Assembly: GCF_004364645.1 (NCBI RefSeq)
Contig: NZ_SOAW01000001.1
Span: 1,984,001 to 2,048,000, forward strand
Source: Naumannella halotolerans
Lineage (GTDB): Bacteria > Actinomycetota > Actinomycetes > Propionibacteriales > Propionibacteriaceae
DNA length: 64,000 nucleotides
Direction of reading: 5' to 3'
The position numbers were made by a program, and so were the translations under genes. This document shows, piece after piece, positions 8,517-19,548 of this stretch. The notes under the pieces were generated by a model. That model made no database searches. It saw only the letters and a program-made list of their open reading frames with translations, and was not told where the DNA came from. Each line of letters opens with the position of its first letter. The first letter of the stretch is position 1.

Positions 8517-9880
8517 TGCTTCAGCTCCAGTCTCACTTCGGTTCCCTCACCCGGCGCGGATCGGATCCGGGCCGTGCCACCATGTCGTTCCATCCGACCG
8601 GTGATGCTCTGTTTCAGTCCCAGCCGGTCCTCATCGACCGCCGCGGGGTCGAAGCCACATCCGCGGTCGCGGACGAAGACTTCGATCGTGTCGTCGAAGG
8701 CCTCGGCGTAAACGTCGATCTTGTCCGCACCGGAGTGCTTCGCCGCATTCACCATCGCCTCGCGGGCCGCGCGCACCAGCGCCTGACCGGCTTCGGTCAG
8801 GTCGGTGTCACCGACCACCACCACCTCGACCGGAACACCGCGTTCGAGCTCGACCTCCGAACCGGCCTGCTGCAACCCGGCCTTCAAGGTCGTCTCGGCG
8901 GTCTCCTCGTCGTACAGCCAGGTGCGCAGCTCACGCTCCTGCCGCCGGGCCAGGGTCTGCACCGCCTTCGGGTCGGCCGCCTGGCGCTGGATCAGCGCCA
9001 GGGTCTGCAGCACCGAGTCGTGCAGATGGGCTGCCATGTCGGCACGCAACTCGGCGCGTACCTTCTCCTCCCGGGCATCGATCAGTGCGCGTCGCGAGGA
9101 GTGGATCCACGGCGCGGCGATGATCGCCACACCGGCCAGCGCCAGCGCGCTGACCGCGAGCACCCCGGGGACGACACCGACGCCGAGCTCGGCGGCGGTG
9201 ACCCAGACGATGGCACAGCCCACCAGGCCGATACCGAGGATCACCCGGATCACCGACAGCGCCCTGCCGGAGGCGACGAAGGGCTGCAGGAAGGTCGGCG
9301 CGCGGACACTCCCGCGGTCCTTCTTCACCGGGTCGGCGGTACGCCAGACGAGCGCCACCCCGGCGGTGGCGATCGCCAGCGGCCAGAAGAACTGCGGGGC
9401 GTAACCGAGGCCGAGAACCTGGGACAGCCACATCGCACCGACCGCGAACAGGCCCAGGGCGACCACCGCACCGAGATCCCGTTTGCGGCGGGCCCGCACC
9501 ACCGTCCGGTTGCCGGCCCGGTCGTTGGCCGCCAGCCCGGGCGCCTGGCGCGGATCGGCCTGTGGCGGCATCAGCAGCCACAACACCCCGTAGATCAACG
9601 GGCCGAGGAACTGGAAGAGGGTCAGCCCGACGAAGCCCAGACGGACCGCCAGCACCGGCACCCGCAGGTGATAGGCCAGTCCGGAGCAGACGCCGGCGAA
9701 CCAGGCGTCCTCGGCCCGCCGTTCGGCCTTCGGCTGGGGTTCGGCCGGCTGCTCGGTGGACCGCCCGTCGTCGTGCTGACCGGTGGGTTCGTCGTACCTC
9801 GGTGGACCGGTGGGTACGGGCGGGCGCGCCGCAGCGTCCGGCTGCACCGGATCACTGTCTCCTCGCACCTCGGCACTCAT
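8513..9880 (-). CDS. PspC-domain sensor histidine kinase (HisKA_3 type)
   Basis: A 455-aa membrane kinase. A Pro-rich cytoplasmic N-terminus (about 1-55) precedes a PspC domain (AWFAGVCSGLAYHL...LLMPP), several membrane helices, the phospho-acceptor box HLHDSVLQTLALIQ and a C-terminal ATPase with N-box REAMVNAAKHSGA and G-box DRGCGFD. The class I HisKA_3 architecture pairs with NarL-type regulators such as the adjacent one. ATG 9880 has GGGG four bases upstream. It faces a second PspC gene set across a 143-bp gap. Confidence 0.9.
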   Translation of the reverse strand: MSAEVRGDSDPVQPDAAARPPVPTGPPRYDEPTGQHDDGRSTEQPAEPQPKAERRAEDAWFAGVCSGLAYHLRVPVLAVRLGFVGLTLFQFLGPLIYGVLWLLMPPQADPRQAPGLAANDRAGNRTVVRARRKRDLGAVVALGLFAVGAMWLSQVLGLGYAPQFFWPLAIATAGVALVWRTADPVKKDRGSVRAPTFLQPFVASGRALSVIRVILGIGLVGCAIVWVTAAELGVGVVPGVLAVSALALAGVAIIAAPWIHSSRRALIDAREEKVRAELRADMAAHLHDSVLQTLALIQRQAADPKAVQTLARRQERELRTWLYDEETAETTLKAGLQQAGSEVELERGVPVEVVVVGDTDLTEAGQALVRAAREAMVNAAKHSGADKIDVYAEAFDDTIEVFVRDRGCGFDPAAVDEDRLGLKQSITGRMERHGGTARIRSAPGEGTEVRLELKQ

Positions 9881-10023
9881 CGTCCCCAGCCTCACACGGC
9901 ACACGCGGGCGTGCCACCATTTCCATCCCCCAGTCTGCCCTGAAGCACCAGCGGCCCGATGGCCCCGGATATGGGGGACAGCCCCGATACCGCGGGGCCG
10001 GCACGTGGGTAAGGATGGGCCTC

Positions 10024-11295
10024 ATGAGTCAACCGGTCCTTCGTCGCCGCCGTGACGGTGGTGTGGTCGCCGGCGTCTGTCGCGGCGTCGCCGACCGGTA
10101 CCGGATCGATCCCACGCTGGTCCGGTTGGCGGCGGTGTTGCTCGCGCTCAGCGGGGGTGTCGGGCTGGTCCTGTACGGACTCGGTGTCCTGTTGCTCCCC
10201 CGCGAGGGCGAACAGGCCCCGGTCGAGCGCTACCTCCCCGGCGCCTCGTCCTGGCCGGCCTGGGTCTGGGCGATCTTCACCGTCCTCGCCTGCATCGTGG
10301 TCGCCGCCGTCCTGGGGCCGGTTCTTCCGTTCGGGGTGATGCCGGCGGTGGTGCTGGCTGCTGTCTGGTACTTCGGATACCACCGGTCGCGGCATCGGCG
10401 GACGAACCACCGCCAGCCGCTGCCTCCGCCGGTGAGGATCGACCCCCCGGTCCTGCCCGACACCGAGTTCGGCCGGGCCGCGGCCGCCTGGCGTGCACGG
10501 ATCGCCGAACTCGACCGCTGGGGCGGATCCGACACCGCCGGTGCCTGGCCGAGCTACTCCCCGCAGGCGGCAGCGAACGATCCGGTCAGCGACCCCGACC
10601 GCCCGAGCCCAGCGGCCGGTGACGCCCGGTTCGTCCCCATCGCGCCGCCGGTTCGACAGGCCGCGGCCACGACCCGTGCGCGACGGCGAACGCAAACCAC
10701 CCCGATCGGCAGGGCATTGCGCTGGACCGGGCTGATCCTGGCCGGACTGGCCTTGTTGACCTTGGGAATCCTGAACGCCAATGGGCTGCAGGTTCCCGCC
10801 CTGGTGTGGTTGGCAGCCCCCACGGCGGCGTTGAGCCTGATGTTGGTGATCGGCGCCTTCGTCGGCCGGCCACGCGGTCTCGGCATCGCCACCGTGGCAC
10901 TGGTGATCGTCACCTCGATCGCCGCGCTGGCGGGGCAGGCATCCTCGATCGCCACCCCGTACACCCAGCTGACGCATTCGGCCGAGGCAGCTGCCCCGAC
11001 CAGCCGGGATCTGGACCTCGGCACCCTCGACGTGGACCTGACGGCGTTGCGTACCGATGCCCCCCGGGCCTACTCCTACTCGGTCGAGGCCGGGACGCTG
11101 CGCCTGCACCTGCCCGAGGAGGAACGGAACCTGATCGTCGTCTATCGCGTCGATGCCGGTTCGGTCACCGGTCCCGGCCTGACCGAATCAGGGGTCGAGC
11201 TGAGCGGCACCAAGACCTACGTCACCGACCCGTCGGCGCCGCAGGTACGGGTCAACCTGACCGTTGACGTCGGCACGGTGCAGGTGATCGGATGA
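10024..11295 (+). CDS. PspC-domain multi-pass membrane protein with LiaF-like C-terminus
   Basis: A 423-aa protein: N-terminal PspC domain (RRRDGGVVAGVCRGVADRY...LLLP), membrane helices at about 40-60 and 80-115, a Pro/Ala-rich linker, three more helices, and a C-terminal beta-rich domain (DLDLGTLDVDLTAL...VNLTVDVGTVQVIG) like LiaF/toastrack domains of cell-wall stress proteins. ATG 10024 has AAGGA eight bases upstream; an ATG at 10015 does not. Likely a membrane partner or target of the divergent two-component system (inference from position). Confidence 0.85.
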   Translation: MSQPVLRRRRDGGVVAGVCRGVADRYRIDPTLVRLAAVLLALSGGVGLVLYGLGVLLLPREGEQAPVERYLPGASSWPAWVWAIFTVLACIVVAAVLGPVLPFGVMPAVVLAAVWYFGYHRSRHRRTNHRQPLPPPVRIDPPVLPDTEFGRAAAAWRARIAELDRWGGSDTAGAWPSYSPQAAANDPVSDPDRPSPAAGDARFVPIAPPVRQAAATTRARRRTQTTPIGRALRWTGLILAGLALLTLGILNANGLQVPALVWLAAPTAALSLMLVIGAFVGRPRGLGIATVALVIVTSIAALAGQASSIATPYTQLTHSAEAAAPTSRDLDLGTLDVDLTALRTDAPRAYSYSVEAGTLRLHLPEEERNLIVVYRVDAGSVTGPGLTESGVELSGTKTYVTDPSAPQVRVNLTVDVGTVQVIG

Positions 11296-11468
11296 AACTC
11301 CATCTGGGCTCATTGCTGCTGGGACTCTGCGGCCTTGCGGTTGCCGCCGGGGTCACGCTGATCGCCTATGACCAACCGGTCCCGTGGAATGCGGTGGCCA
11401 TCGGCGCACCCGCCACCTTGGTGGTGGTCGGCCTGCTCGGCATGTTCTCCTCCCGCAGACGTACCTGA
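11292..11468 (+). CDS. 58-aa membrane protein overlapping the PspC gene
   Basis: The ATG lies in an ATGA overlap with the preceding stop codon. The translation MKLHLGSLLLGLCGLAVAAG continues with a second hydrophobic segment (AIGAPATLVVVGLLGMF) and ends SSRRRT: two helices and a basic tail. GC-rich third positions and the coupled start support it as real. No family recognised; by position it belongs to the PspC stress locus. Confidence 0.65.
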   Translation: MKLHLGSLLLGLCGLAVAAGVTLIAYDQPVPWNAVAIGAPATLVVVGLLGMFSSRRRT

Positions 11469-11514
11469 CCCCCTCGATCGCCCAGAACCCGAACCAACCG
11501 AAAGGACCATTCCC

Positions 11515-11796
11515 ATGGCCAAGCAACTGACCCGTAACACCAACGACAAACTCCTCGGCGGTGTCTGCAGCGGCGTCGCCCAGTACCTCGGCGTGGACAC
11601 CGGGCTGACCCGGTTGATCACCCTGGCGATCGTCCTGCTGACCGGGATCGGCCCGTTCCTCTACCTCGGCGCCTGGTTCCTGCTGCCGGACGAGACCTCC
11701 CGATCGGGCATCACCTGGGTCACCGACGAGATCCGCAGCCGGAAGAACTCCACCACCGACGCGCCGGCACCGCACAACCCCGACGACCTGCGCTGA
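11515..11796 (+). CDS. Short PspC-domain protein
   Basis: A 93-aa protein starting MAKQLTRNTNDKLLGGVCSGVAQYLGVD, a stand-alone PspC domain with one membrane helix and FLLPDE, plus a short hydrophilic tail. Ribosome site AAAGGA lies eight bases upstream. It is the third PspC domain in 3.3 kb, in the same direction as the two preceding genes, and is followed by a long hairpin terminator. PspC domains mediate membrane-stress responses; a regulatory partner role is inferred. Confidence 0.88.
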   Translation: MAKQLTRNTNDKLLGGVCSGVAQYLGVDTGLTRLITLAIVLLTGIGPFLYLGAWFLLPDETSRSGITWVTDEIRSRKNSTTDAPAPHNPDDLR

Positions 11797-11816
11797 CCTC
11801 GCAGTGACGAGATGAG

Positions 11817-11860
11817 CAACGACCCGGCCGACCGGTACGCACCGGCGGGCCGGGTCGTTG
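11817..11860 (+). terminator. Branched terminator after PspC locus
   Basis: A 13-bp perfect stem (11817-11829 with 11848-11860) encloses 18 bases that can form an inner CCGGT/ACCGG hairpin. Confidence 0.75.
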
Positions 11861-11967
11861 TCCCCGCGCGAGTCGACCCGCCCGGAGGGAGCATCACCTG
11901 CATCGTTGCTCGCCGATCGGCGCCGGCCACCAGGCCGACACCGCCCCGGCAGCTCAGCTCAGCGAGA

Positions 11968-13551
11968 TCACTCCCACTCGATGGTGCCCGGCGGCTTGCT
12001 GGTGATGTCCAGCACCACCCGGTTGACCTGCGGCACCTCGTTGGTGATCCGGGTACTGATCCGCTCCAGCAGTTCATGCGGCAGGCGTGACCAGTCGGCG
12101 GTCATCGCGTCCTCCGAACTCACCGGGCGCAGTACCACCGGGTGGCCGTAGGTACGGCCGTCGCCCTGCACACCGACCGAGTGCACATCGGCGAGCAGGA
12201 CCACCGGGAACTGCCAGACGTCACGGTCCAGCCCGGCATTGGTCAACTCCTCGCGGGCGATCGCATCGGCCTCCCGCAGCAGGTCGAGTCGCGCCGGGTT
12301 GACCTCACCGACGATCCGGATCGCCAGCCCCGGGCCCGGGAACGGTTGTCGCCAGACCATCGCCGAGGGCAGGCCGAGTTCCTCGCCGACGGCTCGTACC
12401 TCGTCTTTGAACAACGCCCGCAGGGGTTCGATCAAGGTGAACTTCAGGTCCTCGGGCAGACCACCGACATTGTGATGGCTCTTGATGTTGGCAGCTCCCT
12501 CACCACCACCGGACTCGACCACATCGGGATAGAGAGTGCCCTGGACCAGGTACTCCACCTCCCCCTCGGCCTGCACCTCACGGGCAGCGGCCTCGAAGGT
12601 ACGGATGAACTCGCGGCCGATGATCTTGCGCTTCTCCTCCGGGTCGATCACTCCCGAAAGCGCACCCAGGAAGCGATCGGTGGCATCGCTGACCTTCAGG
12701 TCGACACCGGTTGCGGCGACGAAGTCACGCTCCACCTGTTCGGCCTCGCCCTTGCGGAGCAGACCATGATCGACGAAGACACAGGTGAGTTGATCACCGA
12801 TCGCCCGCTGCACCAGGGCTGCCGCGACCGCCGAGTCCACGCCACCGGAGAGTGCGCACAGGACACGTTTGTCACCGACCTGCTCGCGGACGGCGCGCAC
12901 GGTGTCGTCGACGATGTTGGCCGCCGTCCAGTCCGGTTTCACTCCGGCGATGTCGAACAGGAAGTTCTCCAGCACCTGCTGGCCCAGCTGGGAGTGCAGC
13001 ACCTCGGGATGCCATTGCACACCGGCCAGGGCGACCGAGAGATCCTCGAAGGCAGCGACCGGGGTGTCGGTCGTACCCGCCAGCACCTCGAAGCCCGCGG
13101 GGGCCGCCGAGACGGCGTCGCGGTGCGACATCCAGACCGACAGATCGCTCGGCAGGTCGGCCAGCAGGCGACCTCCACCGGCCACCTTCAGCGGGGTACG
13201 GCCGTACTCGCTGCGCCCGGTCTGGGCGACCGTACCGCCGAGTGCTGCGGCCATGGCCTGGAAGCCGTAACAGATCCCGAAGACCGGGGTGCCGGCACCG
13301 AAGAGCGCCGGGTCCACCTGCGGTGCCCCCTCGGCGTAGACCGAGGCGGGGCCTCCGGAAAGGATCACCGCCTTCGGCTGCTTGGCCAGCATGTCGGCCG
13401 CACTCATGGTGTGCGGGACGATCTCGGAGTAGACATTCGCCTCCCGTACCCGGCGGGCGATCAACTGCGCGTACTGGGCGCCGAAGTCGACGACCAGGAC
13501 CACGTCATGGTCGCGCTCGGGATCGGGTGCCACCGGTGAATCTGAACTCAT
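11968..13551 (-). CDS. guaA: GMP synthase (glutamine-hydrolysing)
   Basis: A 527-aa enzyme converting XMP to GMP. The N-terminal class I glutaminase has the catalytic Cys in [10 protein letters not shown] and His in VQWHPEV; the ATP pyrophosphatase has the SGGVDS loop; the C-terminal dimerisation domain ends KPPGTIEWE. The length is standard. ATG 13551 is the only start consistent with the family, with a short acidic leader before [14 protein letters not shown]. Purine partners guaB3 and guaB lie 3-5 kb away on the same strand. Confidence 0.97.
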   Translation of the reverse strand: MSSDSPVAPDPERDHDVVLVVDFGAQYAQLIARRVREANVYSEIVPHTMSAADMLAKQPKAVILSGGPASVYAEGAPQVDPALFGAGTPVFGICYGFQAMAAALGGTVAQTGRSEYGRTPLKVAGGGRLLADLPSDLSVWMSHRDAVSAAPAGFEVLAGTTDTPVAAFEDLSVALAGVQWHPEVLHSQLGQQVLENFLFDIAGVKPDWTAANIVDDTVRAVREQVGDKRVLCALSGGVDSAVAAALVQRAIGDQLTCVFVDHGLLRKGEAEQVERDFVAATGVDLKVSDATDRFLGALSGVIDPEEKRKIIGREFIRTFEAAAREVQAEGEVEYLVQGTLYPDVVESGGGEGAANIKSHHNVGGLPEDLKFTLIEPLRALFKDEVRAVGEELGLPSAMVWRQPFPGPGLAIRIVGEVNPARLDLLREADAIAREELTNAGLDRDVWQFPVVLLADVHSVGVQGDGRTYGHPVVLRPVSSEDAMTADWSRLPHELLERISTRITNEVPQVNRVVLDITSKPPGTIEWE

Positions 13552-13660
13552 GGCCCGGAGTCTAGTGAGAAATCGGAGTCCCCACCTCGCCCCCGGGGAG
13601 CAGGTATGGCTCGGTTGTCGTGGCGCGGGAGGCCGCCGGCGATCTCACGAGACAAAGAAG

Positions 13661-13688
13661 TTGAACACGATTGAAATTTCACTATCCG
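13661..13688 (+). promoter_or_regulatory. Candidate cysK promoter
   Basis: TTGAAC (13661-13666), 16-bp spacer, TATCCG (13683-13688), in an A/T-rich patch between guaA and the cysK leader ORF. The -10 match is weak. Confidence 0.4.
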
Positions 13689-13702
13689 AGACGGAGGGAA
13701 TC

Positions 13703-13744
13703 ATGTCTACTTCTCCGGTGTTCTTCTCATATGCCTATCTTTGA
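13703..13744 (+). CDS. 13-codon leader ORF overlapping cysK start
   Basis: ATG 13703 follows a strong ribosome site (GGAGGG, 13693-13698) and encodes [13 protein letters not shown], ending at 13744. The cysK ATG at 13731 lies inside it in another frame and has no ribosome site of its own. Ribosomes ending the leader would stop 11 bases past the cysK start, so cysK is probably translated by coupling. The peptide lacks Cys, so cysteine-codon attenuation is not indicated. Expression of the peptide is inference. Confidence 0.45.
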   Translation: MSTSPVFFSYAYL

Positions 13745-14660
13745 AGATGCGACGAAGCTCATCGGTCGCAGCCCGCTTGTGAAGTTGAACCGCGTGACCG
13801 GCGAGAACGATGCCACGGTCCTGGCGAAGCTGGAGTTCTACAACCCGGCGAACTCGGTGAAGGACCGCCTGGGGGTGGCCATCATCGACGCCGCCGAGGA
13901 GTCCGGCGAGCTGAAGCCCGGCGGCACCATCGTCGAGGGAACCTCCGGCAACACCGGTATCGCGCTGGCCATGGCCGGTGCGGCCCGTGGCTACAAGGTG
14001 ATCCTGGCGATGCCGGAGTCCATGTCGCTGGAGCGTCGCGCCCTGCTGCGCGCCTTCGGTGCCGAGCTGGTGCTGACGCCGGCCTCGGAGGGCATGAAGG
14101 GTGCGGTGGCCAAGGCCGCCGAGCTCGCCCAGGAGGACGGTGTGGTGCTGGCCCGGCAGTTCGAGAACCCGGCCAACGTGAAGATCCACCGCGAGACCAC
14201 CGCCCAGGAGATCCTCGCCGACACCGACGGCAAGGTCGACTACTTCGTCGCCGGTATCGGCACCGGTGGCACCATCACCGGTGTCGGCCAGGTGCTGAAG
14301 GAGAAGAACCCCGACGTCAAGATCATCGCCGTGGAGCCCAAGGAGTCTCCGCTGCTGAGCGAGGGCACCGCCGGCCCGCACAAGATCCAGGGCATCGGCG
14401 CGAACTTCGTGCCCGACGTGCTGGACCGCGACGTGATCGACGAGATCCTGCCGCAGGATGCCGAGACCGCCTGGAAGGTCGCCCGGGAGACCGCTGCCAA
14501 GGAGGGCCTGCTGGTCGGCACCTCCTCCGGTGCTGCGATCGCCGCGGCCACCGAGATCGCCAACCGTCCGGAGGCAGCCGGGAAGACGATCGTCGTGATC
14601 GTCCCGGACTTCGGCGAGCGCTACCTCTCCACCCCGCTGTACGCCGATCTGCTCAACTGA
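13731..14660 (+). CDS. cysK: Cysteine synthase A (O-acetylserine sulfhydrylase)
   Basis: A 309-aa PLP enzyme making L-cysteine from O-acetylserine and sulfide. The PLP lysine Lys44 is in [11 protein letters not shown], with substrate loop [13 protein letters not shown]-phosphate loop [10 protein letters not shown] and C-terminal GTSSGAA. It begins [20 protein letters not shown] as expected. It is directly followed by cysE, which makes its substrate; a stable hairpin lies between them. Confidence 0.97.
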   Translation: MPIFEDATKLIGRSPLVKLNRVTGENDATVLAKLEFYNPANSVKDRLGVAIIDAAEESGELKPGGTIVEGTSGNTGIALAMAGAARGYKVILAMPESMSLERRALLRAFGAELVLTPASEGMKGAVAKAAELAQEDGVVLARQFENPANVKIHRETTAQEILADTDGKVDYFVAGIGTGGTITGVGQVLKEKNPDVKIIAVEPKESPLLSEGTAGPHKIQGIGANFVPDVLDRDVIDEILPQDAETAWKVARETAAKEGLLVGTSSGAAIAAATEIANRPEAAGKTIVVIVPDFGERYLSTPLYADLLN

Positions 14661-14700
14661 GCCGCCCGGCCCGACGAACGACGTAGGCAGATGAGCGCCG

Positions 14701-14732
14701 CGACGGTGGACGGGGTGACCCGTCCACCGTCG
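14701..14732 (+). promoter_or_regulatory. 14-bp hairpin with GTGA tetraloop between cysK and cysE
   Basis: 14701-14714 pairs perfectly with 14719-14732; the loop GTGA fits the stable GNRA class. No T-run follows. It may be a partial terminator, processing or stabilising element setting the cysK:cysE ratio (inference). It also argues that cysE starts downstream of it. Confidence 0.7.
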
Positions 14733-14759
14733 ACCGGCGGTGCTGCCAGTGAGGAATCG

Positions 14760-15365
14760 ATGGTGACCACCGATGCCGACCGCCCCGCATCCGAGGGCGG
14801 TTCGTTGCTCGACCGGGTGCGTATCCGGTTCGCCGAGGACTGCGAAGCGGCCTTCCGCAACGACCCGGCTGCACGTAGCCGACTCGAACTGGTGCTCGCC
14901 TACCCCGGATTGCATGCCATCTGGCTGCATCGGGTGGCGCACGCGCTCTGGGAGACCAAGGTCCTCCGCCTCCCGGCCCGCGTGCTGTCGCACCTCACCC
15001 GGGTGCTGACCGGGATCGAGATCCATCCCGGCGCCACCATCGGCCGCCGGTTCTTCATCGACCACGGTGTCGGTGTGGTGATCGGTGAGACCGCCGAGAT
15101 CGGCGATGACGTGATGCTCTACCACCAGGTCACGCTGGGCGGCCGTACCCTCTCCCAGGGCAAGCGCCACCCCACCCTGGAGGACGGCGTGGTCGCCGGT
15201 GCCGGCGCCAAGATCCTCGGCCCGGTGACCGTCGGCGCCTACTCCCGCATCGGCGCCAATTCGGTCGTCACCAAGGACGTTCCGGCACACAGCACGGTGG
15301 TCGGCGTACCCGGCAAGGTACGCGAACCCGCCGCGGCACCGGCCGAACCCGAATGGATCATCTGA
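14760..15365 (+). CDS. cysE: Serine O-acetyltransferase
   Basis: A 201-aa hexapeptide-repeat acetyltransferase making O-acetylserine from serine and acetyl-CoA. The motifs [36 protein letters not shown] (catalytic His) and [21 protein letters not shown] are clear; left-handed beta-helix repeats continue to GVPGKV. ATG 14760 has GAGGA five bases upstream; an in-frame ATG at 14691 would put the strong hairpin inside the gene and has a poor ribosome site. Forms a pathway pair with cysK. Confidence 0.94.
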   Translation: MVTTDADRPASEGGSLLDRVRIRFAEDCEAAFRNDPAARSRLELVLAYPGLHAIWLHRVAHALWETKVLRLPARVLSHLTRVLTGIEIHPGATIGRRFFIDHGVGVVIGETAEIGDDVMLYHQVTLGGRTLSQGKRHPTLEDGVVAGAGAKILGPVTVGAYSRIGANSVVTKDVPAHSTVVGVPGKVREPAAAPAEPEWII

Positions 15366-15417
15366 CCTGCGTCGATGCCGTGGTCAGCCGCCGTACGCAC
15401 GGAAACCGCCACCCGGT

Positions 15418-15435
15418 GGTATCACAGCGGTATCA
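15418..15435 (+). promoter_or_regulatory. Candidate antitoxin operator: GGTATCA direct repeat
   Basis: GGTATCA at 15418-15424 and 15429-15435 are 11 bp apart, one helical turn, ending seven bases before the antitoxin ATG. Ribbon-helix-helix antitoxins often bind such repeats to autorepress. The second copy includes TATCAT, a possible -10 box. Confidence 0.45.
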
Positions 15436-15442
15436 TGGCCAC

Positions 15443-15646
15443 ATGGCGATGACACTGCGGCTGACGAAGGCCGAAACGGCTGCGCTTCGAGCACGGGCCG
15501 AACGCGAGAACCGCTCAATGCAGGCGGTCGTGCAGGCTGCCATTCGCAGTTACTTGGACGACGCCGAACGGCGTGAACGCCTCGATACCGTTCTGGACAC
15601 TGAGCTGCCGCGCTATGCCGATGCGCTCGAGCGTCTCGGTCAGTGA
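15443..15646 (+). CDS. Ribbon-helix-helix antitoxin of a Doc-type module
   Basis: A 67-aa protein, MAMTLRLTKAETAALRARAE followed by RSMQAVVQAAIRSYLDD, the beta-strand plus two-helix pattern of Arc/CopG-type repressors. It overlaps the toxin gene by GTGA. Expected to neutralise the toxin and repress the operon through the GGTATCA repeat just upstream. ATG 15443 is chosen because the RHH fold begins there; upstream residues are not conserved in type. Confidence 0.8.
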   Translation: MAMTLRLTKAETAALRARAERENRSMQAVVQAAIRSYLDDAERRERLDTVLDTELPRYADALERLGQ

Positions 15647-16020
15647 TCCGCTATCTGTCGATCGATGACCTTCTGCATGTGGCCGAAAGGACACTCCCGT
15701 CCGTGTCCGTCCGCGACGCCGGGCTGCTTGCCTCTGCTGTCGCGCGACCGGCACAGACGGTGTTCGGGAAGGAAGCCTATCCCGGCCTCTTCACGAAGGC
15801 GGCTGCGCTACTTCACTCGACCGCACGCAACCACGCCCTGGTCGACGGAAACAAGCGACTCGCCCTTGCCGGAACGATCGCGTTTCTGGGTATCAACGGG
15901 TATCGACTGACGCTCAGCAATGATCAGGCCTACGCCTTGATCATGGACGTTGCTTCCGGTCGGACGAACGAGTTGGAAGAGATCTCCAGCCGCCTCAGCG
16001 CGGGAAGCGCACCGTGGTGA
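15643..16020 (+). CDS. Doc/Fic-family toxin
   Basis: A 125-aa protein with the Doc core motif HALVDGNKRLAL, a close variant of HxFxDANKR that binds nucleotide phosphates. Doc proteins phosphorylate EF-Tu and stop translation until neutralised. The start GTG overlaps the antitoxin stop codon, so expression is coupled. Codon use resembles the host but with more A/T-ending codons (GTATCGACTG, TTGGAAGAG), consistent with acquisition. It sits between cysE and the chorismate mutase gene on the opposite strand. Confidence 0.85.
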   Translation: MIRYLSIDDLLHVAERTLPSVSVRDAGLLASAVARPAQTVFGKEAYPGLFTKAAALLHSTARNHALVDGNKRLALAGTIAFLGINGYRLTLSNDQAYALIMDVASGRTNELEEISSRLSAGSAPW

Positions 16021-16038
16021 CCTAGTCCCGGATCGGCC

Positions 16039-16350
16039 TCAGGACTGCCCCTCGGCGATCGCGGCATGGTGCCGGACCACCTCGGCGACGATGAAGTTGA
16101 TCAACTTCTCGGCGAAGTCCGGGTCGAGATGCGCTTCGGTGGCGAGACGCCGAAGGCGCTCGATCTGCTCGGCCTCCCGGCCGGGGTCGGCCGGCGGCAG
16201 TCCCTCGGTGGCCTTCAACTCACCGACCCGTTGGGTGATCTTGAACCGCTCCGCGAGCAGGTGGATCAGCGCTGCATCCATGTTGTCGATCGAACCGCGC
16301 AGGCGCAGCAGTTCGGCCGGCACATCGGCATTGGAGGGCGTCTCGGTCAT
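16039..16350 (-). CDS. Chorismate mutase, AroQ class
   Basis: A 103-aa all-helical protein with LRLRGSIDNMDAALIHLLAERFKITQRVGELKA, the AroQ first helix with active-site Arg and Lys, and FAEKLINFIVAEVVRHH near the end. It converts chorismate to prephenate for Phe/Tyr synthesis. The short form with LPPADPGREAEQIERLR is typical of actinobacterial stand-alone mutases. GGGAG lies seven bases before ATG 16350. It is downstream of guaB3 with a 58-bp gap and may be co-transcribed. Confidence 0.88.
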   Translation of the reverse strand: MTETPSNADVPAELLRLRGSIDNMDAALIHLLAERFKITQRVGELKATEGLPPADPGREAEQIERLRRLATEAHLDPDFAEKLINFIVAEVVRHHAAIAEGQS

Positions 16351-16408
16351 GACCGGTCTCCCCCGACTTCAACCACCATGGGGCGTCGACGATCCGGGCG
16401 GCCGATGA

Positions 16409-17512
16409 TCAAGAGACCACGACCTCGACCCGCTGGAACTCCTTCACCTCGGTGTACCCGGTGGTTGCCATCGAACGGCGCAGGGCACCGACCAGGTTCA
16501 TCGTGCCGTCCGGCACCCGGGAGGGCCCGTGCAGGATCTCGGCCAGGCTGCCGACCTGCGGCCGCTGCACCCGCTCACCGCGCGGCAACTCCGCATGCCA
16601 AGCCTCGGCACCCCAGTGCCATCCGCGACCGGGCGCCTCATGTGCCCGGGCCAGCGGGCTGCCGACCATCACCGCATCGGCGCCGCAGGCGATCGCCTTG
16701 GCGATCTGACCGGATTTGCTGATCGAACCGTCGGCGATCAGGTGCACGTAGCGCCCACCGGACTCGTCGAGGTAGTCCCGTCGGGCCTCGGCCACATCGG
16801 CGAGTGCGGAGGCCATCGGCACCTCGATCCCCAGCACATCGGCGGTCGTATGTGCCGCACCCCCGCCGAAACCGACCAGCACACCGGCAGCACCGGTACG
16901 CATCAGGTGCAGGGCAGCCTGGTAGGTCGCACATCCGCCGACGATCACCGGCACGTCGAGGTCGTAGATGAACTTCTTCAGGTTCAGCGGTTCCCGATCA
17001 CCGGAGACGTGTTCGGCCGAGACCGTCGTACCGCGGATGACGAAGAAGTCGACCGCGGCCGCCTCGACCACCTGGTAGTAGTCCTGGGTGTTCTGCGGGG
17101 ACAACGATCCGGCGACCGGTACGCCGGCCTCCCGGATCTCCTTCATCCGGGCGGTGATCAACTCCGGCTTGATCGGCTCGGCGTAGATCTGCTGCATCCG
17201 CGCCGTGGCCGCCAACTGGTCGTCGATGTCGGCTAGCTCGACCAGCAACGGCTCGGGATCGTCGTAGCGGGTCCACAGCCCCTCGAGGTTCAATACCCCG
17301 AGTCCGCCCAACCGTCCGATCTCGATCGCCGTCGCCGGCGACATGATCGAGTCCATCGGGGCGGCGATCAGAGGGAAGTCGAAGGTGAGCGCATCGATCC
17401 GCCAGTTCAGGGAGACCTCCTCGGCCCCGCGGGTACGGCGCGACGGCACGATCGCCACGTCGTCGAGCGAATAGGCACGGTGGGCGCGTTTGCTGCGGCC
17501 GATGTCGATCAT
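16409..17512 (-). CDS. guaB3: GuaB3-family IMP dehydrogenase-related protein
   Basis: A 367-aa TIM-barrel protein like IMP dehydrogenase but without CBS domains, starting MIDIGRSKRAHRAYSLDDVAIVPSRRTRG as in the actinobacterial GuaB3 family. GAAGVLVGFGGGAAHTT replaces the GPGSICTTR catalytic Cys loop of GuaB, so standard IMP dehydrogenase chemistry cannot be assumed. It lies 17 bp downstream of guaB, and the pairing is conserved in actinomycetes. The exact substrate is uncertain. Confidence 0.9.
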   Translation of the reverse strand: MIDIGRSKRAHRAYSLDDVAIVPSRRTRGAEEVSLNWRIDALTFDFPLIAAPMDSIMSPATAIEIGRLGGLGVLNLEGLWTRYDDPEPLLVELADIDDQLAATARMQQIYAEPIKPELITARMKEIREAGVPVAGSLSPQNTQDYYQVVEAAAVDFFVIRGTTVSAEHVSGDREPLNLKKFIYDLDVPVIVGGCATYQAALHLMRTGAAGVLVGFGGGAAHTTADVLGIEVPMASALADVAEARRDYLDESGGRYVHLIADGSISKSGQIAKAIACGADAVMVGSPLARAHEAPGRGWHWGAEAWHAELPRGERVQRPQVGSLAEILHGPSRVPDGTMNLVGALRRSMATTGYTEVKEFQRVEVVVS

Positions 17513-17529
17513 GTCAGTGGTCCCCTGGC

Positions 17530-19544
<2,015 letters not shown>

Positions 19545-19548
<4 letters not shown>

